From Paenarthrobacter sp. JL.01a (GTDB lineage: Bacteria > Actinomycetota > Actinomycetes > Actinomycetales > Micrococcaceae), in contig NZ_CP104877.1 in the NCBI RefSeq assembly GCF_025452095.1, forward strand, positions 1,550,001 through 1,614,000: a DNA stretch of 64,000 bases, given 5' to 3'. The position numbers and the translations under genes were made by a program. This document shows positions 24,169 to 33,713 of the stretch, piece by piece. A model generated the notes under the pieces. It did not search any database. It was not told the origin of the DNA and saw only the letters and a list, made by a program, of their open reading frames with translations. Position 1 is the first letter of the stretch; each line of letters begins with the position of its first letter.

Positions 24169-25359
24169 ATGTCCAACACCGCATTCGATGCCGGCAGCCT
24201 TCCCTACGCCGACGGCGACTTCTACGCCTTTGAGCAGCTGCTGACAGCCAAAGAGCAAGACCGGCTGGCGGAAGTCCGCGAGTTCCTTGCCCGCGAGGTC
24301 AAGCCCATAGCGGTGGATTGCTGGAACCGCGGCGAATTCCCCATGGACCTCATTCCCAAGCTCGGAGAGCTGGACCTTGTCAGTCCAGTGCGGCGCCAAG
24401 GGTACTCAAACCTGTTCGCTGGCATGCTTCACGCTGAGGTAACCCGTGCGGACGCCTCGATCGCCACCTTCATGGGTGTTCACGACGGACTCTTCACGGG
24501 TTCCATCGAGGCGCTGGCATCCCAGGAACAGAAGGATGCGTGGCTTCCCGACATCTACTCCCTGAAGAAGATCGGGGCCTTCGGGTTGACCGAGCCCCTG
24601 GGCGGTTCTGATGTCGCCGGCGGCACCCGCACCACTGCCCAGCGTGATGGTGACAACTGGATCCTCAACGGCGCCAAGCGCTGGATCGGCAATGCCACGT
24701 TCTCGGACTGGGTAGTGATCTATGCCAAGGATGTTGAGGACAACCAGGTGAAGGCGTTCCTGGTGGACACCACGTTGCCGGGCTACTCCGCCAGCAAGAT
24801 CGAGAACAAGATCTCCCTCCGCACAGTGCAGAACGCGGACATCACCCTGGACAACGTGGTTGTTCCCGACTTCTTCAAGCTGGCCAACGGCAACAGCTTC
24901 CGGGACACCAACAAGGTTCTCAAAGTCACCCGCCTGGCCGTAGCGTGGCAGGCGGTCGGGCTCCAGATGGCAGCCTTTGACGTTGCGCGCAGCTACGCCG
25001 TGGAGCGCCAGCAGTTCGGACGGCCGCTCGCTGCCTTCCAGCTTGTGCAGAACCAGCTGGTCCAGATCCTGGGCAACACCGTTGCCTCGATGGGCATGAT
25101 GGTTCGGTTGGCGCAGCTGGAGGACGCCGGGGTTGCCAGGGACGAACAGTCGGCGTTGGCGAAAGCCTTCACCACGGCCCGGATGCGCGAGAGCGTTGCC
25201 CTGGGACGCAGCATCCTGGGTGGTAACGGCATCGTGACCGATTACGGCATGGCCAAGATCTTCTCCGACGCGGAAGCGATCTACTCCTACGAGGGCACGC
25301 ACGAGATCAACACGCTGGTGACCGGGCGCGCCATCACCGGCGTTTCTGCCATCGTCTAG
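24169..25359 (+). CDS. acyl-CoA dehydrogenase, glutaryl-CoA-dehydrogenase-like
   Basis: 396 aa from ATG 24169 (GAAGGAGC upstream); the frame stays open back to 23962, but that segment is non-coding leader and operator. Three-domain ACAD fold: FAD/substrate loop FGLTEPLGGSDVAGGTRTTA, NGAKRWIGNA, and a C-terminal block with QQFGRPLAAFQLVQNQL. SYEGTHEINTLVTGRAITG carries the catalytic glutamate in the position used by glutaryl-CoA dehydrogenases. It oxidises an acyl-CoA using ETF as electron acceptor; the exact chain is not certain. A perfect palindrome upstream indicates repressor control. Confidence 0.9.
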   Translation: MSNTAFDAGSLPYADGDFYAFEQLLTAKEQDRLAEVREFLAREVKPIAVDCWNRGEFPMDLIPKLGELDLVSPVRRQGYSNLFAGMLHAEVTRADASIATFMGVHDGLFTGSIEALASQEQKDAWLPDIYSLKKIGAFGLTEPLGGSDVAGGTRTTAQRDGDNWILNGAKRWIGNATFSDWVVIYAKDVEDNQVKAFLVDTTLPGYSASKIENKISLRTVQNADITLDNVVVPDFFKLANGNSFRDTNKVLKVTRLAVAWQAVGLQMAAFDVARSYAVERQQFGRPLAAFQLVQNQLVQILGNTVASMGMMVRLAQLEDAGVARDEQSALAKAFTTARMRESVALGRSILGGNGIVTDYGMAKIFSDAEAIYSYEGTHEINTLVTGRAITGVSAIV

Positions 25360-25383
25360 GACTCCGCGGTCCAGCGCGGCGGG

Positions 25384-25878
25384 TCAGCCCAGTGGCAGCA
25401 GCACTGACGGCCTCAGGTCTGCCACGAAGCCCAGGGGATTGACGTACTCTCCGTCGCGCCGGACGCCCCAGTGCAGGCACGTGATGCTCCCGCAATGGCC
25501 GGGCTGCACGGTGCCTACAGTTTGTCCTTTGACCACGTGGTCGCCCTGTTTCAAGTCGCTGGTGACGGGTTCAAAACTGCTTTTGAGTCCGTTTCCCTGG
25601 TCGATCGTGAGGACAGGGCGGTCAACTACGACGCCGGCAAAGGCCACCACGCCATCGGACGGCGCGGTGACCGGTCCGCCGTCGGACGTCGGGCCCAAAT
25701 CCACGCCGCGGTGTCCGCTCAGCCACGGCTTGTCCGGAGGGTCGAACGCCCGCAGGACGGTCGGCCTGGGGGAGAGCGGCCAGCTCCACTTCCCTCCGGG
25801 AGTGGGGTCGGCCGCGCCGGGACCTGCCAGGACGATGAGGGTCATAACAGTGAATAGGGCGGGTTTCAGGAAAGGCAT
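25384..25878 (-). CDS. secreted M23-family peptidase-like protein
   Basis: 164 aa from ATG 25878 (GGAAGG upstream); a longer frame to 25983 lacks signal-peptide logic. The signal sequence is MPFLKPALFTVMTLIVLAGPG with a cut near AAD. The LytM fold is recognised by SGHRGVDLG (His56, Asp60), APSDGVVAFAG and CLHWGV (His136). In canonical M23 peptidases the last motif is HxH; here the first His is Cys134, with a second cysteine (Cys129) five residues before. It may be a reduced or altered hydrolase, or a cell-wall binder. Confidence 0.85.
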   Translation of the reverse strand: MPFLKPALFTVMTLIVLAGPGAADPTPGGKWSWPLSPRPTVLRAFDPPDKPWLSGHRGVDLGPTSDGGPVTAPSDGVVAFAGVVVDRPVLTIDQGNGLKSSFEPVTSDLKQGDHVVKGQTVGTVQPGHCGSITCLHWGVRRDGEYVNPLGFVADLRPSVLLPLG

Positions 25879-25984
25879 GGGTCCAGCCTTCCGTGGGTGC
25901 GGACTCCGGGCGATGGCGGAGATCCCGTATGTGGACAACCGGTGGCGATGCGCGGTCATCCTGGCGGGCTCGCTGTAGTACACT

Positions 25985-26283
25985 TGGTGGAGCAGTTTGC
26001 TGTGCCCTCATGCTTGTTCAGGAACATGTCTCATTCAGATATGTGAGGGCCCCAGGCTGACTACGCGTATCCAGCCCTCCTCCAGCGAAGCCCAGTCTTC
26101 AGGCTGCGGAGGATTGTGCCTCTTGCGGTCCGGCGGAACCTTGGTTCCAGCCCGGATGAGAAGCGCAATGGATGCCAGGAGCCTCACCCGTCCGGGCAAA
26201 GGCTAAACAACCGTCAACTATTGGCAGGGTAAGAGCAGCCCTATGGGCTCTCTCATGAATGACCTGCCGGAAGGAGCGTCGGC
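25985..26283 (+). promoter_or_regulatory. rpsB upstream region with structured leader elements
   Basis: About 300 nt without a convincing gene. Visible elements: inverted repeat GCCCTCA...TGAGGGC around 26014-26053; the perfect dyad GGAACC-TT-GGTTCC at 26135-26148 flanked by complementary TCCGG/CCGGA; and a hairpin AGAG-C-AGCCC-TAT-GGGCT-CTCT at 26232-26253 just before the rpsB ribosome-binding site GGAAGGAG. An mRNA leader for S2-dependent feedback is plausible, since rpsB is autoregulated in other bacteria, but this exact leader is unverified. Confidence 0.4.
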
Positions 26284-27129
26284 ATGCCCGTCGTAACCAT
26301 GCGCCAGCTGCTTGACAGCGGCGTCCACTTTGGACACCAGACCCGTCGTTGGAACCCGAAGATGAAGCGCTTCATCTTCACGGAGCGCAACGGCATCTAC
26401 ATCATTGACCTCCAGCAGTCGCTGTCCTACATCGACCGCGCCTACGAGTTCGTCAAGGCTACTGTCGCCCACGGCGGCACCGTCCTGTTCGTCGGCACCA
26501 AGAAGCAGGCTCAGGAAGCAATTGCCGAGCAGGCTACCCGCGTTGGCCAGCCGTACGTCAACCAGCGTTGGTTGGGCGGTATGCTCACCAACTTCCAGAC
26601 CGTTGCCAAGCGTATCCAGCGCATGAAGGAACTCGAAGAGATCAACTTCGACGACGTCGCCGGTTCTGCTTACACCAAGAAGGAGCTCCTGCTCCTCAAG
26701 CGTGAACTCACCAAGCTCGAGTCCAACCTCGGCGGTATCCGCAACCTGACCAAGGCTCCCTCGGTCCTCTGGGTTGTTGACACCAAGAAGGAACACCTTG
26801 CTGTTGACGAAGCCAAGAAGCTGAACATCCCGGTTGTTGCCATCCTGGACACCAACTGCGACCCCGACGAAGTTGACTTCCCGATCCCGGGCAACGACGA
26901 CGCCATCCGCTCCGTCAACCTGCTCACCCGCGTTGTTGCCGACGCCGTAGCTGAGGGCCTCATCGCCCGCAACCAGCGCGCAACGGGCACCACCGAAGCT
27001 CCGGAAGAGCCGCTGGCCGAGTGGGAGCGCGAGCTCCTCGAAGGCAGCAAGGCCGAAGAAGCAGCAGCAGAGGCTCCCGCAGCCGAAGCTCCGGCTGCTG
27101 ACGCAGCAGGCGAAGCCGAAGCCAAGTAA
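26284..27129 (+). CDS. rpsB: 30S ribosomal protein S2
   Basis: 281 aa. Characteristic start [21 protein letters not shown] and the signature [15 protein letters not shown]. The last ~45 residues form an Ala/Glu-rich acidic tail ([18 protein letters not shown]), common in actinobacterial S2. It precedes tsf in the usual order; a hairpin without a U-tract lies between them. Confidence 0.99.
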   Translation: MPVVTMRQLLDSGVHFGHQTRRWNPKMKRFIFTERNGIYIIDLQQSLSYIDRAYEFVKATVAHGGTVLFVGTKKQAQEAIAEQATRVGQPYVNQRWLGGMLTNFQTVAKRIQRMKELEEINFDDVAGSAYTKKELLLLKRELTKLESNLGGIRNLTKAPSVLWVVDTKKEHLAVDEAKKLNIPVVAILDTNCDPDEVDFPIPGNDDAIRSVNLLTRVVADAVAEGLIARNQRATGTTEAPEEPLAEWERELLEGSKAEEAAAEAPAAEAPAADAAGEAEAK

Positions 27130-27140
27130 ATCTTGACCTT

Positions 27141-27166
27141 CGCCGGCTCCGGAAACGGAGCCGGCG
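27141..27166 (+). other. rpsB-tsf intergenic hairpin with GAAA tetraloop
   Basis: An 11-bp perfect stem (CGCCGGCTCCG with CGGAGCCGGCG) closed by GAAA, 11 nt after the rpsB stop. No U-run follows, so it is more likely an RNA-processing or stabilising element, or a partial attenuator, than a full terminator. Confidence 0.8.
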
Positions 27167-27250
27167 ACAACTGACAGGATGGCGGCTCACAGGGTGGGCT
27201 GCCGTCCTTCAGTCACGTAAACACACAAATTTCTAGACAGAGGGGTTCAC

Positions 27251-28087
<837 letters not shown>

Positions 28088-28099
28088 TAATTCATGAGA

Positions 28100-28131
28100 A
28101 GGGGTGGTCGCTTCGGTGGCCGCCCCTTTTT
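28100..28131 (+). terminator. terminator after tsf
   Basis: A 12-bp stem with some wobble pairs (AGGGGTGGTCGC with GTGGCCGCCCCT) and a TTCG tetraloop, followed by TTTT. It separates rpsB-tsf from pyrH. Confidence 0.9.
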
Positions 28132-28208
28132 CATGCACGCGTTCGGGTAGTACCAGCGCGGACCAACAGCACGATAATCTAGCCAGAGTCCACCAACGGG
28201 AAGGCACC

Positions 28209-28946
28209 ATGGAAACCGTCAACACTGCAATCCAGCCCGAGAAGACCCGCCGACGTGTACTTCTGAAACTTTCCGGCGAGGTCATCGGCGGAGGCAAGCT
28301 CGGCGTCGATCCCGAAACCGTCCGGGCCATTGCCAAGCAGATCGCAGCCGGTGTGGCCGACGTCGAAGTAGCGATCGTTGTTGGCGGAGGCAACTTCTTC
28401 CGTGGCGCTGAACTCTCCCAGAGCGGCATGGACCGCTCCCGCGCCGACTACATGGGCATGCTGGGGACCGTCATGAACTGCCTCGCGCTGCAGGACTTCC
28501 TCGAGCAGGCAGGCGTGGAAACCCGTGTCCAGAGCGCCATCACCATGGGACAGGTGGCCGAGGCCTACATTCCCCGCCGCGCCATCCGCCACATGGAAAA
28601 GGGCCGCGTGGTCATCTTCGGTGCCGGCGCGGGCCTGCCGTACTTCTCCACCGACACCGTGGCCGCGCAGCGGGCCCTGGAAGTACACGCCGACGTCGTG
28701 CTGATGGCCAAGAGCGGCGTTGACGGCGTTTACACCGCCGACCCCAAGAAGGACCCCACGGCCGAGAAGCTGGATGTCCTCAGCTACGACGACGCCCTGC
28801 GCCGCGACATCCGCGTGATGGACCAGACCGCCATGACCATGTGCAAGGACAACAACCTCTCCATGGTGGTGTTCGGCATGGAAGGCGAAGGCAACGTGAC
28901 CCGCGCGATCCTGGGCGAAACGCTGGGAACCCTGGTAACTCCCTAG
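28209..28946 (+). CDS. pyrH: uridylate kinase (UMP kinase)
   Basis: 245 aa from ATG 28209 (GGAAGG upstream). Phosphorylates UMP to UDP in pyrimidine synthesis. Amino-acid-kinase fold with [12 protein letters not shown] (phosphate loop), [30 protein letters not shown] (UMP binding) and [18 protein letters not shown]. It sits in the standard order before frr, behind its own upstream region after the tsf terminator. Confidence 0.98.
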   Translation: METVNTAIQPEKTRRRVLLKLSGEVIGGGKLGVDPETVRAIAKQIAAGVADVEVAIVVGGGNFFRGAELSQSGMDRSRADYMGMLGTVMNCLALQDFLEQAGVETRVQSAITMGQVAEAYIPRRAIRHMEKGRVVIFGAGAGLPYFSTDTVAAQRALEVHADVVLMAKSGVDGVYTADPKKDPTAEKLDVLSYDDALRRDIRVMDQTAMTMCKDNNLSMVVFGMEGEGNVTRAILGETLGTLVTP

Positions 28947-29048
28947 CAAGGGCTAGGATATTTCTAGGACCGTCCGCCACTGGTGGCGGATCTTTACTGT
29001 GCATTGCGGCCTGCAGTCGGGCAGCAACTATTTTCTGAGGAGAAACCC

Positions 29049-29606
29049 GTGATCGATGAGACCTTACTCGAAGCCGGCGAGAAGATGGACAAGGCCGTGG
29101 AAGTAGCCAAGGACGATTTCGCCACGATCCGTACCGGCCGGGCGAATCCCGGTCTCTACAACAAGGTCATCGTCGAGTACTACGGCACGCCCACTCCGCT
29201 CCAGCAGCTGGCCTCCTTTGGTGTGCCGGACGCACGGACCATCCTGATCACCCCTTACGACAAGACGGCCCTGCGCGACATCGAAAAGGCACTGAGTGAC
29301 TCCGAAGTCGGAGCCAACCCGTCCAACGACGGCAACGTCATCCGCGTTACCATTCCGGAACTCACCAAGGAGCGCCGCAAGGAATACGTGAAGATCGTCA
29401 AGGGCAAGGGTGAGGACGCCAAGGTCTCCATCCGCAGCATCCGCCGCAAGGCAAAGGATGCCCTGGACAAGCTCGTCAAGGACGGCGACGCCGGTGAAGA
29501 CGAGGGCGCACGGGCTGAGAAGGAGCTCGATGCCCTCACGAAGCAGCATGTCGACAGCATCGACGAGCTGCTCAAGCGCAAGGAAGCCGAGCTGCTCGAG
29601 GTCTGA
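29049..29606 (+). CDS. frr: ribosome-recycling factor
   Basis: 185 aa, GTG start with GAGGAG upstream. It splits post-termination ribosomes together with EF-G. Signatures [13 protein letters not shown] near the N-terminus and the C-terminal helices [19 protein letters not shown] and [16 protein letters not shown] are present. The stop overlaps the cdsA start (TGATG). Confidence 0.99.
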   Translation: MIDETLLEAGEKMDKAVEVAKDDFATIRTGRANPGLYNKVIVEYYGTPTPLQQLASFGVPDARTILITPYDKTALRDIEKALSDSEVGANPSNDGNVIRVTIPELTKERRKEYVKIVKGKGEDAKVSIRSIRRKAKDALDKLVKDGDAGEDEGARAEKELDALTKQHVDSIDELLKRKEAELLEV

Positions 29607-30541
29607 TGAACCAGGCTGAGCCGGCGCCCGCTGGACGGGTCCCGACACGCGATAACCCCAAGCGCGCCCGGCGCGTAAGGGCGAACCCCACACCCAAGGC
29701 GGGCCGAAACCTGCCGGCGGCGATCGGCGTCGGCCTTGCCATGCTGTTGGCCGTTTTGGGAGGGCTGTTGTTCCTCCCGCTGGGGTTCGTCCTGCTCACG
29801 ACAGCCTTCGCCGTCCTGGGAGTGTGGGAAGTTTTCCGCGCCCTTGAAGCCCAAGGCACCAGGATGCCGATCATTCCAGTGATGGTCGGCAGCCTGGTGA
29901 TGCCGGTTTCGGCCTATTTCGGCGGTCTCGAAGGCCTGCTCTTCACCATGACGGCAAGCTCGGTGGCGGTGCTGCTCTGGCGCTCCATCGAAAGCGCGGC
30001 CGGAGCGCCCCGGAGTGTCTTTGCCGGGGTCTTCACGCTGGCCTGGATCCCCTTCCTGATCAGCTTCGCTGCGCTGCCGCTGCACGCGAGTGGTGGGGCC
30101 ACTCCCGTGGGTTTCTGGCCCCACGGAATCCCGGACGGTGCCTGGCAGATCGCATCGATGCTGCTGTTGGTGGTCTCCAATGACACTTTCGGCTACATTG
30201 TGGGAGCTTCGTTCGGCAAGCATCCCATGGCCCCGAAAATCAGTCCCAAGAAGTCCTGGGAGGGCTTCGCGGGATCTGTCGGCGGTGCCATGCTGATTGG
30301 CGTCCTTGCCTGCATCTTCCTGCTGGACAGGCCCTGGTGGGTTGGTCTGGTTCTTGCTGTTGGAATGGTTGCTGCGGCAACGGCGGGGGACTTGGCCGAG
30401 TCCATGGTCAAGAGAGAACTTGGCGTCAAGGACATGAGCAGCATCCTGCCTGGCCACGGTGGCGTGATGGACCGTCTGGACTCCATCGTGTTCGCGGCTC
30501 CGGTGGCCTATGTTTTGTTCGCGCTGTTGAGCGGCGTTTGA
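29606..30541 (+). CDS. cdsA: phosphatidate cytidylyltransferase
   Basis: 311 aa. Makes CDP-diacylglycerol from phosphatidic acid and CTP. After a basic cytosolic tail of ~35 residues there are about eight TM helices. The family signature lies in KISPKKSWEGFAGSVGG and in GDLAESMVKRELGVKD followed by SSILPGHGGVMDRLDS. Coupled to frr by a 1-nt overlap. The product feeds enzymes such as the CDP-alcohol transferase at 20930. Confidence 0.97.
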   Translation: MNQAEPAPAGRVPTRDNPKRARRVRANPTPKAGRNLPAAIGVGLAMLLAVLGGLLFLPLGFVLLTTAFAVLGVWEVFRALEAQGTRMPIIPVMVGSLVMPVSAYFGGLEGLLFTMTASSVAVLLWRSIESAAGAPRSVFAGVFTLAWIPFLISFAALPLHASGGATPVGFWPHGIPDGAWQIASMLLLVVSNDTFGYIVGASFGKHPMAPKISPKKSWEGFAGSVGGAMLIGVLACIFLLDRPWWVGLVLAVGMVAAATAGDLAESMVKRELGVKDMSSILPGHGGVMDRLDSIVFAAPVAYVLFALLSGV

Positions 30542-30562
30542 CAACCGATGAAGGAAAGAAAA

Positions 30563-31147
30563 GTGGCCTTGGATATTCGACGCCAGATTCCCGCGACGTT
30601 TGACCGCGTGGAGCGCAGCAAATACGGCTATAACGCCAAGCAGGTTGATGAGTTCCTCCAGCGTGCAAGGACGTCGTTCGAGAACCCTGTAGGCGCCACG
30701 GACCAGGTTGCCAGCGTGGATGTCCGTGAGGTGGCTTTTGATCCCGTCAAAGGTGGTTATGACGCCCACAGCGTCGACGCCGCCCTGGACCGCCTGGAGG
30801 ATGCCTTCGCGCGCCGGGAACGCGACGATCTGATCAGCCAAGAGGGCGAAGAAGCCTGGCTGCGCCAGATCGGCAAACTCTCCGGGATCCTACGCGGCAG
30901 GCTGCATAGGCCTGATGGCGAGCGTTTCCGCCGCCCGACAAGAAAGAGGACCCGCAGCTACAACGTCCAGGACGTCGACGCCCTCTGTGTCGAGTTGATC
31001 GGGTACCTGGAGAATGACCAGCCACTGAGCGTCGATACCGTTCGTCGCGCCGTGTTCCGTGCGGCCAAAGGCGACGAAGGCTACGAAGAGGCACAGGTGG
31101 ATGCCTTCCTTGCCCGCGTCGTTGAACTGATGGCGGCAATCGACTAG
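30563..31147 (+). CDS. DivIVA-domain repeat protein
   Basis: 194 aa from GTG 30563, which has AAGGAAAG upstream; an ATG at 30548 in frame lacks a site. Four short DivIVA-type motifs are spaced along the chain: YGYNAKQVDEFL, GGYDAHSVDAAL, RSYNVQDVDALC and EGYEEAQVDAFL, each of the form G/S-Y-x3-x-V-D-x-F/L. This matches small actinobacterial DivIVA-domain proteins without the long coiled coil of Wag31/DivIVA. It is probably a cell-pole or septum factor (inference). It ends in a 4-nt convergent overlap with the next gene. Confidence 0.85.
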   Translation: MALDIRRQIPATFDRVERSKYGYNAKQVDEFLQRARTSFENPVGATDQVASVDVREVAFDPVKGGYDAHSVDAALDRLEDAFARRERDDLISQEGEEAWLRQIGKLSGILRGRLHRPDGERFRRPTRKRTRSYNVQDVDALCVELIGYLENDQPLSVDTVRRAVFRAAKGDEGYEEAQVDAFLARVVELMAAID

Positions 31148-31845
31148 TTCGGGCCAGTACTGGGGAAGATCGGTTGGTTATTCTTCCACACGTTGAGGTA
31201 GCGGCGCCTGCCCCGCTCCAGCGAGGTAGCGAAGAATGCCAGGGCAGCGACCACCGCGACGCCTGCTGCCAAGGGCACTGGAACCGCGAACGTCAACAGC
31301 GCCGATCCCACAAGCAACGCTATCAAGGCGGCGTTGACGGTTCCCATGAACACCATGCTGCTGCCGGCGACCTGGCTGAAGTCCGTTCGGCCACCGAGGA
31401 AGTAGTAGGTCTTCTTCGCGCCTTCTTCGTCATCCCTGTAGCCGGCCATCAGATAGGGCGCAACACCAGGATCCAGCGCCACATACGCTGCCCTTAGCCG
31501 GTTCATGGCAATGACGTACATAAGGTCTTCCATGCCAACGCTCATGACGCGGATATGCGTGAGCAAACCAACCACCACGTCGATGCTAAGAATTGTCAGG
31601 GCAAAGGCCCGGAAGGCATCGGAAAACTGCGTGGCGTTGCCCACCAGCGCCACGCTCAGCAGGCTGGCCGACGTGAACGTCAGGAACATGCTGATCCGGG
31701 TAAGGACTTCCCCTTGGGTGGTGCTGCGTGAGGCGAGCAGGCTCCAATGTTCAGTTGCCAGCAATTGCGCGCGAACGCTGGGCGACAACTCCCGCGGCCC
31801 GGCGGCAGGCGGCTCGTGGCCGGCAGATGGTGCTTCCTCCGACAT
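31144..31845 (-). CDS. hypothetical four-TM membrane protein
   Basis: 233 aa from the ATG at 31845 (AGGAGG 11 nt upstream; the frame stays open 14 codons more). Hydrophobic pairs at about residues 55-72 / 80-100 and 165-185 / 190-208, with a conserved-looking soluble middle (MEDLMYVIAMNRLRAAYVAL). The N-terminus (LLATEHWSLLASRSTTQGEV) is amphipathic. I do not recognise a named family. The two TM pairs flanking a cytosolic part recall SLATT-like membrane proteins, but no nucleotide cyclase or defence gene is nearby. Confidence 0.7.
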   Translation of the reverse strand: MSEEAPSAGHEPPAAGPRELSPSVRAQLLATEHWSLLASRSTTQGEVLTRISMFLTFTSASLLSVALVGNATQFSDAFRAFALTILSIDVVVGLLTHIRVMSVGMEDLMYVIAMNRLRAAYVALDPGVAPYLMAGYRDDEEGAKKTYYFLGGRTDFSQVAGSSMVFMGTVNAALIALLVGSALLTFAVPVPLAAGVAVVAALAFFATSLERGRRRYLNVWKNNQPIFPSTGPN

Positions 31846-31887
31846 GTCGACATTGTCCTCCTGGCCCGGGGCGCGGACAACAGGCAA

Positions 31888-33354
31888 CTAGCGCTCGGTG
31901 GCTACAGGCCGTTCCGGAACATGCAGCCGGGACATCACGCGGTTCACTGACGCCGGCACCCGGTTCCGCGTCAGGAGCGAGACAAGCACCGTCATGGCGA
32001 ACGCCGCCGGGACGGTCCACGCGGCCGGCTGGGCAAGCCAGGCCGGTGCGTTCCCGCCGCCCGTCAGGGTGCCGGCCACCATGGCGCCACCACAAAGCAC
32101 AGCGCCGGTGGCCATCCCGGCTATGGCACCCACATCCGTTAGTCCCCGCCACCAGATACCCAGCAGCAGGACGGGGCAGATGGTTGAAGCCGTGAACGCG
32201 AAGACAAGGCCGACGCTCCCCGCCAGGGCCAGGGTGTCCGTCATGAAAGCAAAGCCCAAAGGCACGACGGCGGCCATCACCGCGGCGAGGCGGAACCCTC
32301 TGACGCTTCCCCCGAAAAGGTCCTGGCTGATGACACCGGACAGTGACACCACCAGCCCGGAGGTGGTGGACAGGAACGCAGCGAAGGCACCAGCGACCAC
32401 CAGGGCTGACAACAAATCACCCGCGACGCCGCCGATCAGCTTGCCGGGGAGCAGCAGGACCAAGGCGTCGGCTTGTCCGGACTGGGCGAGTTCGGGTGCG
32501 AACATCCTTCCGACGGCGCCGGAGAGGGTGGGGAAAAGGTAGAAAACGGAGAGGAGCCCCAGCACGATCAACGTGGTCCGGCGAGCAGACTGGCCATCGG
32601 GGTTGGTGTAAAACCTGACCAGGACGTGCGGCAGTCCCAGGGTTCCGAACAGGAGGGCTACCAAAAGGGAGATGTGTTGGTAGACACCTGCGGGGGCCTG
32701 GCCGGTGGGATTGACCGGCAGGGGAGCTTGCGACGGGGTGTCGTTGCCTGCGAGCACCAGCAGGATGAACACCACGGGCACTGCCAGCGCGGTGAGTTTC
32801 AGCCAATATTGGAAAGCCTGCACAAACGTGATGGAGCGCATGCCGCCTGCCACGACCGTGAGGCACACGACCGCCACGACCGCCGTCGAACCTACCCACG
32901 ACGGCAGGCCGGTGGTGATACGGATGGTGAGCGCCGCCCCGTGCAGTTGCGGAACGATGTACAGCCAGCCCACAGCCACCACCACCAGGCTGGTGACTCG
33001 GCGCACCACAGCGGAGTCGAGCCGGGCTTCGGTGAAATCGGGGATGGTGTAGGCACCCGAGCGGCGCAAGGGCGCGGCTACGAAGAGCAGCAGCATCAGG
33101 TAGCCGGCCGTGTAGCCCACGGGGAACCACAGGGCGTCCGTGCCGGAGAGCAGAATCAACCCGGCAACACCCAGGAAGCTCGCGGCCGAAAGGTATTCAC
33201 CGCCGATGGCGGAGGCGTTCCACCACGGAGGGACGGTGCGTGAGGCGACATAGAAGTCGCTGGTGGTCCGCGATACCCGTAATCCATAAAACCCGATCAC
33301 AGCGGTCGCAACTGAGACGGCGAGGAAAGCGAACAAGCCGACGGCCGGGTTCAT
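31888..33354 (-). CDS. sodium:solute symporter (SSS family, monocarboxylate type)
   Basis: 488 aa with about 13 TM helices. SSS signature elements include SDFYVASRTVPPWWNASAIGGEYLS near the N-terminus and FVQAFQYWLKLTALAVPVVF. The start overlaps the stop of the small membrane protein (ATGA). It should import organic acids with Na+ and is the minus-strand partner of the ActP-like gene at 36222. The two transporters share only general architecture (488 against 539 aa), so they are probably not recent duplicates. Confidence 0.92.
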   Translation of the reverse strand: MNPAVGLFAFLAVSVATAVIGFYGLRVSRTTSDFYVASRTVPPWWNASAIGGEYLSAASFLGVAGLILLSGTDALWFPVGYTAGYLMLLLFVAAPLRRSGAYTIPDFTEARLDSAVVRRVTSLVVVAVGWLYIVPQLHGAALTIRITTGLPSWVGSTAVVAVVCLTVVAGGMRSITFVQAFQYWLKLTALAVPVVFILLVLAGNDTPSQAPLPVNPTGQAPAGVYQHISLLVALLFGTLGLPHVLVRFYTNPDGQSARRTTLIVLGLLSVFYLFPTLSGAVGRMFAPELAQSGQADALVLLLPGKLIGGVAGDLLSALVVAGAFAAFLSTTSGLVVSLSGVISQDLFGGSVRGFRLAAVMAAVVPLGFAFMTDTLALAGSVGLVFAFTASTICPVLLLGIWWRGLTDVGAIAGMATGAVLCGGAMVAGTLTGGGNAPAWLAQPAAWTVPAAFAMTVLVSLLTRNRVPASVNRVMSRLHVPERPVATER

Positions 33355-33713
33355 TTGTCCTCCACCAGGTCCCTGTAGCGGGCTTCGTTGCGTGCGGCGG
33401 CACGGTTGTACAGCCAGGCGCTCAAACCGATGACGGGATAGATGCCGACCCCCAGGGTCAACCAGTCAAGCGGGATGCCGAAGACGCGGGTCCCTGCTAC
33501 CCCGGGCCCATAGACGAGGATCGTCGCAAACACAGCGAGGATGATGAGGAATCCGCACGCGACCACCAGTGCCAGGCGCAATTGGGAGCGGATCAGGGAA
33601 CGCACAAAAATCCTGCCGGCATCGGAATCCTCGGCAGCCTCCTGGGAGTGCAGCACGCGGCCGGAGGCCGGCGCTGCCTGCTGCCGGGGCGCAGTGACGC
33701 GGACGCGGGTCAT
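33351..33713 (-). CDS. small two-TM protein paired with symporter
   Basis: 120 aa from ATG 33713. A basic cytosolic segment of ~45 residues is followed by two TM helices (LRLALVVACGFLIILAVFATILVYG and LTLGVGIYPVIGLSAWLYNR), then RNEARYRDLVEDK. It resembles the DUF485-type small subunits encoded beside acetate/pyruvate symporters. ATGA overlaps join it both to the regulator upstream and to the symporter downstream. Confidence 0.8.
   Translation of the reverse strand: MTRVRVTAPRQQAAPASGRVLHSQEAAEDSDAGRIFVRSLIRSQLRLALVVACGFLIILAVFATILVYGPGVAGTRVFGIPLDWLTLGVGIYPVIGLSAWLYNRAAARNEARYRDLVEDK

Noticed and set aside
23871..24179. A minus-strand 102-residue frame ending GLEPRTLGL over the CAT tRNA
   Set aside because: That ending is the well-known false protein produced by reading a tRNA backwards; it also crosses the terminator and the palindrome.
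25997..26206. Short plus-strand frame upstream of rpsB
   Set aside because: No ribosome-binding site, no family, and it crosses structured leader elements.
29255..30841. Antisense frame of 528 codons opposite frr and cdsA
   Set aside because: Overlaps essential, well-conserved genes entirely and has no recognisable domain.
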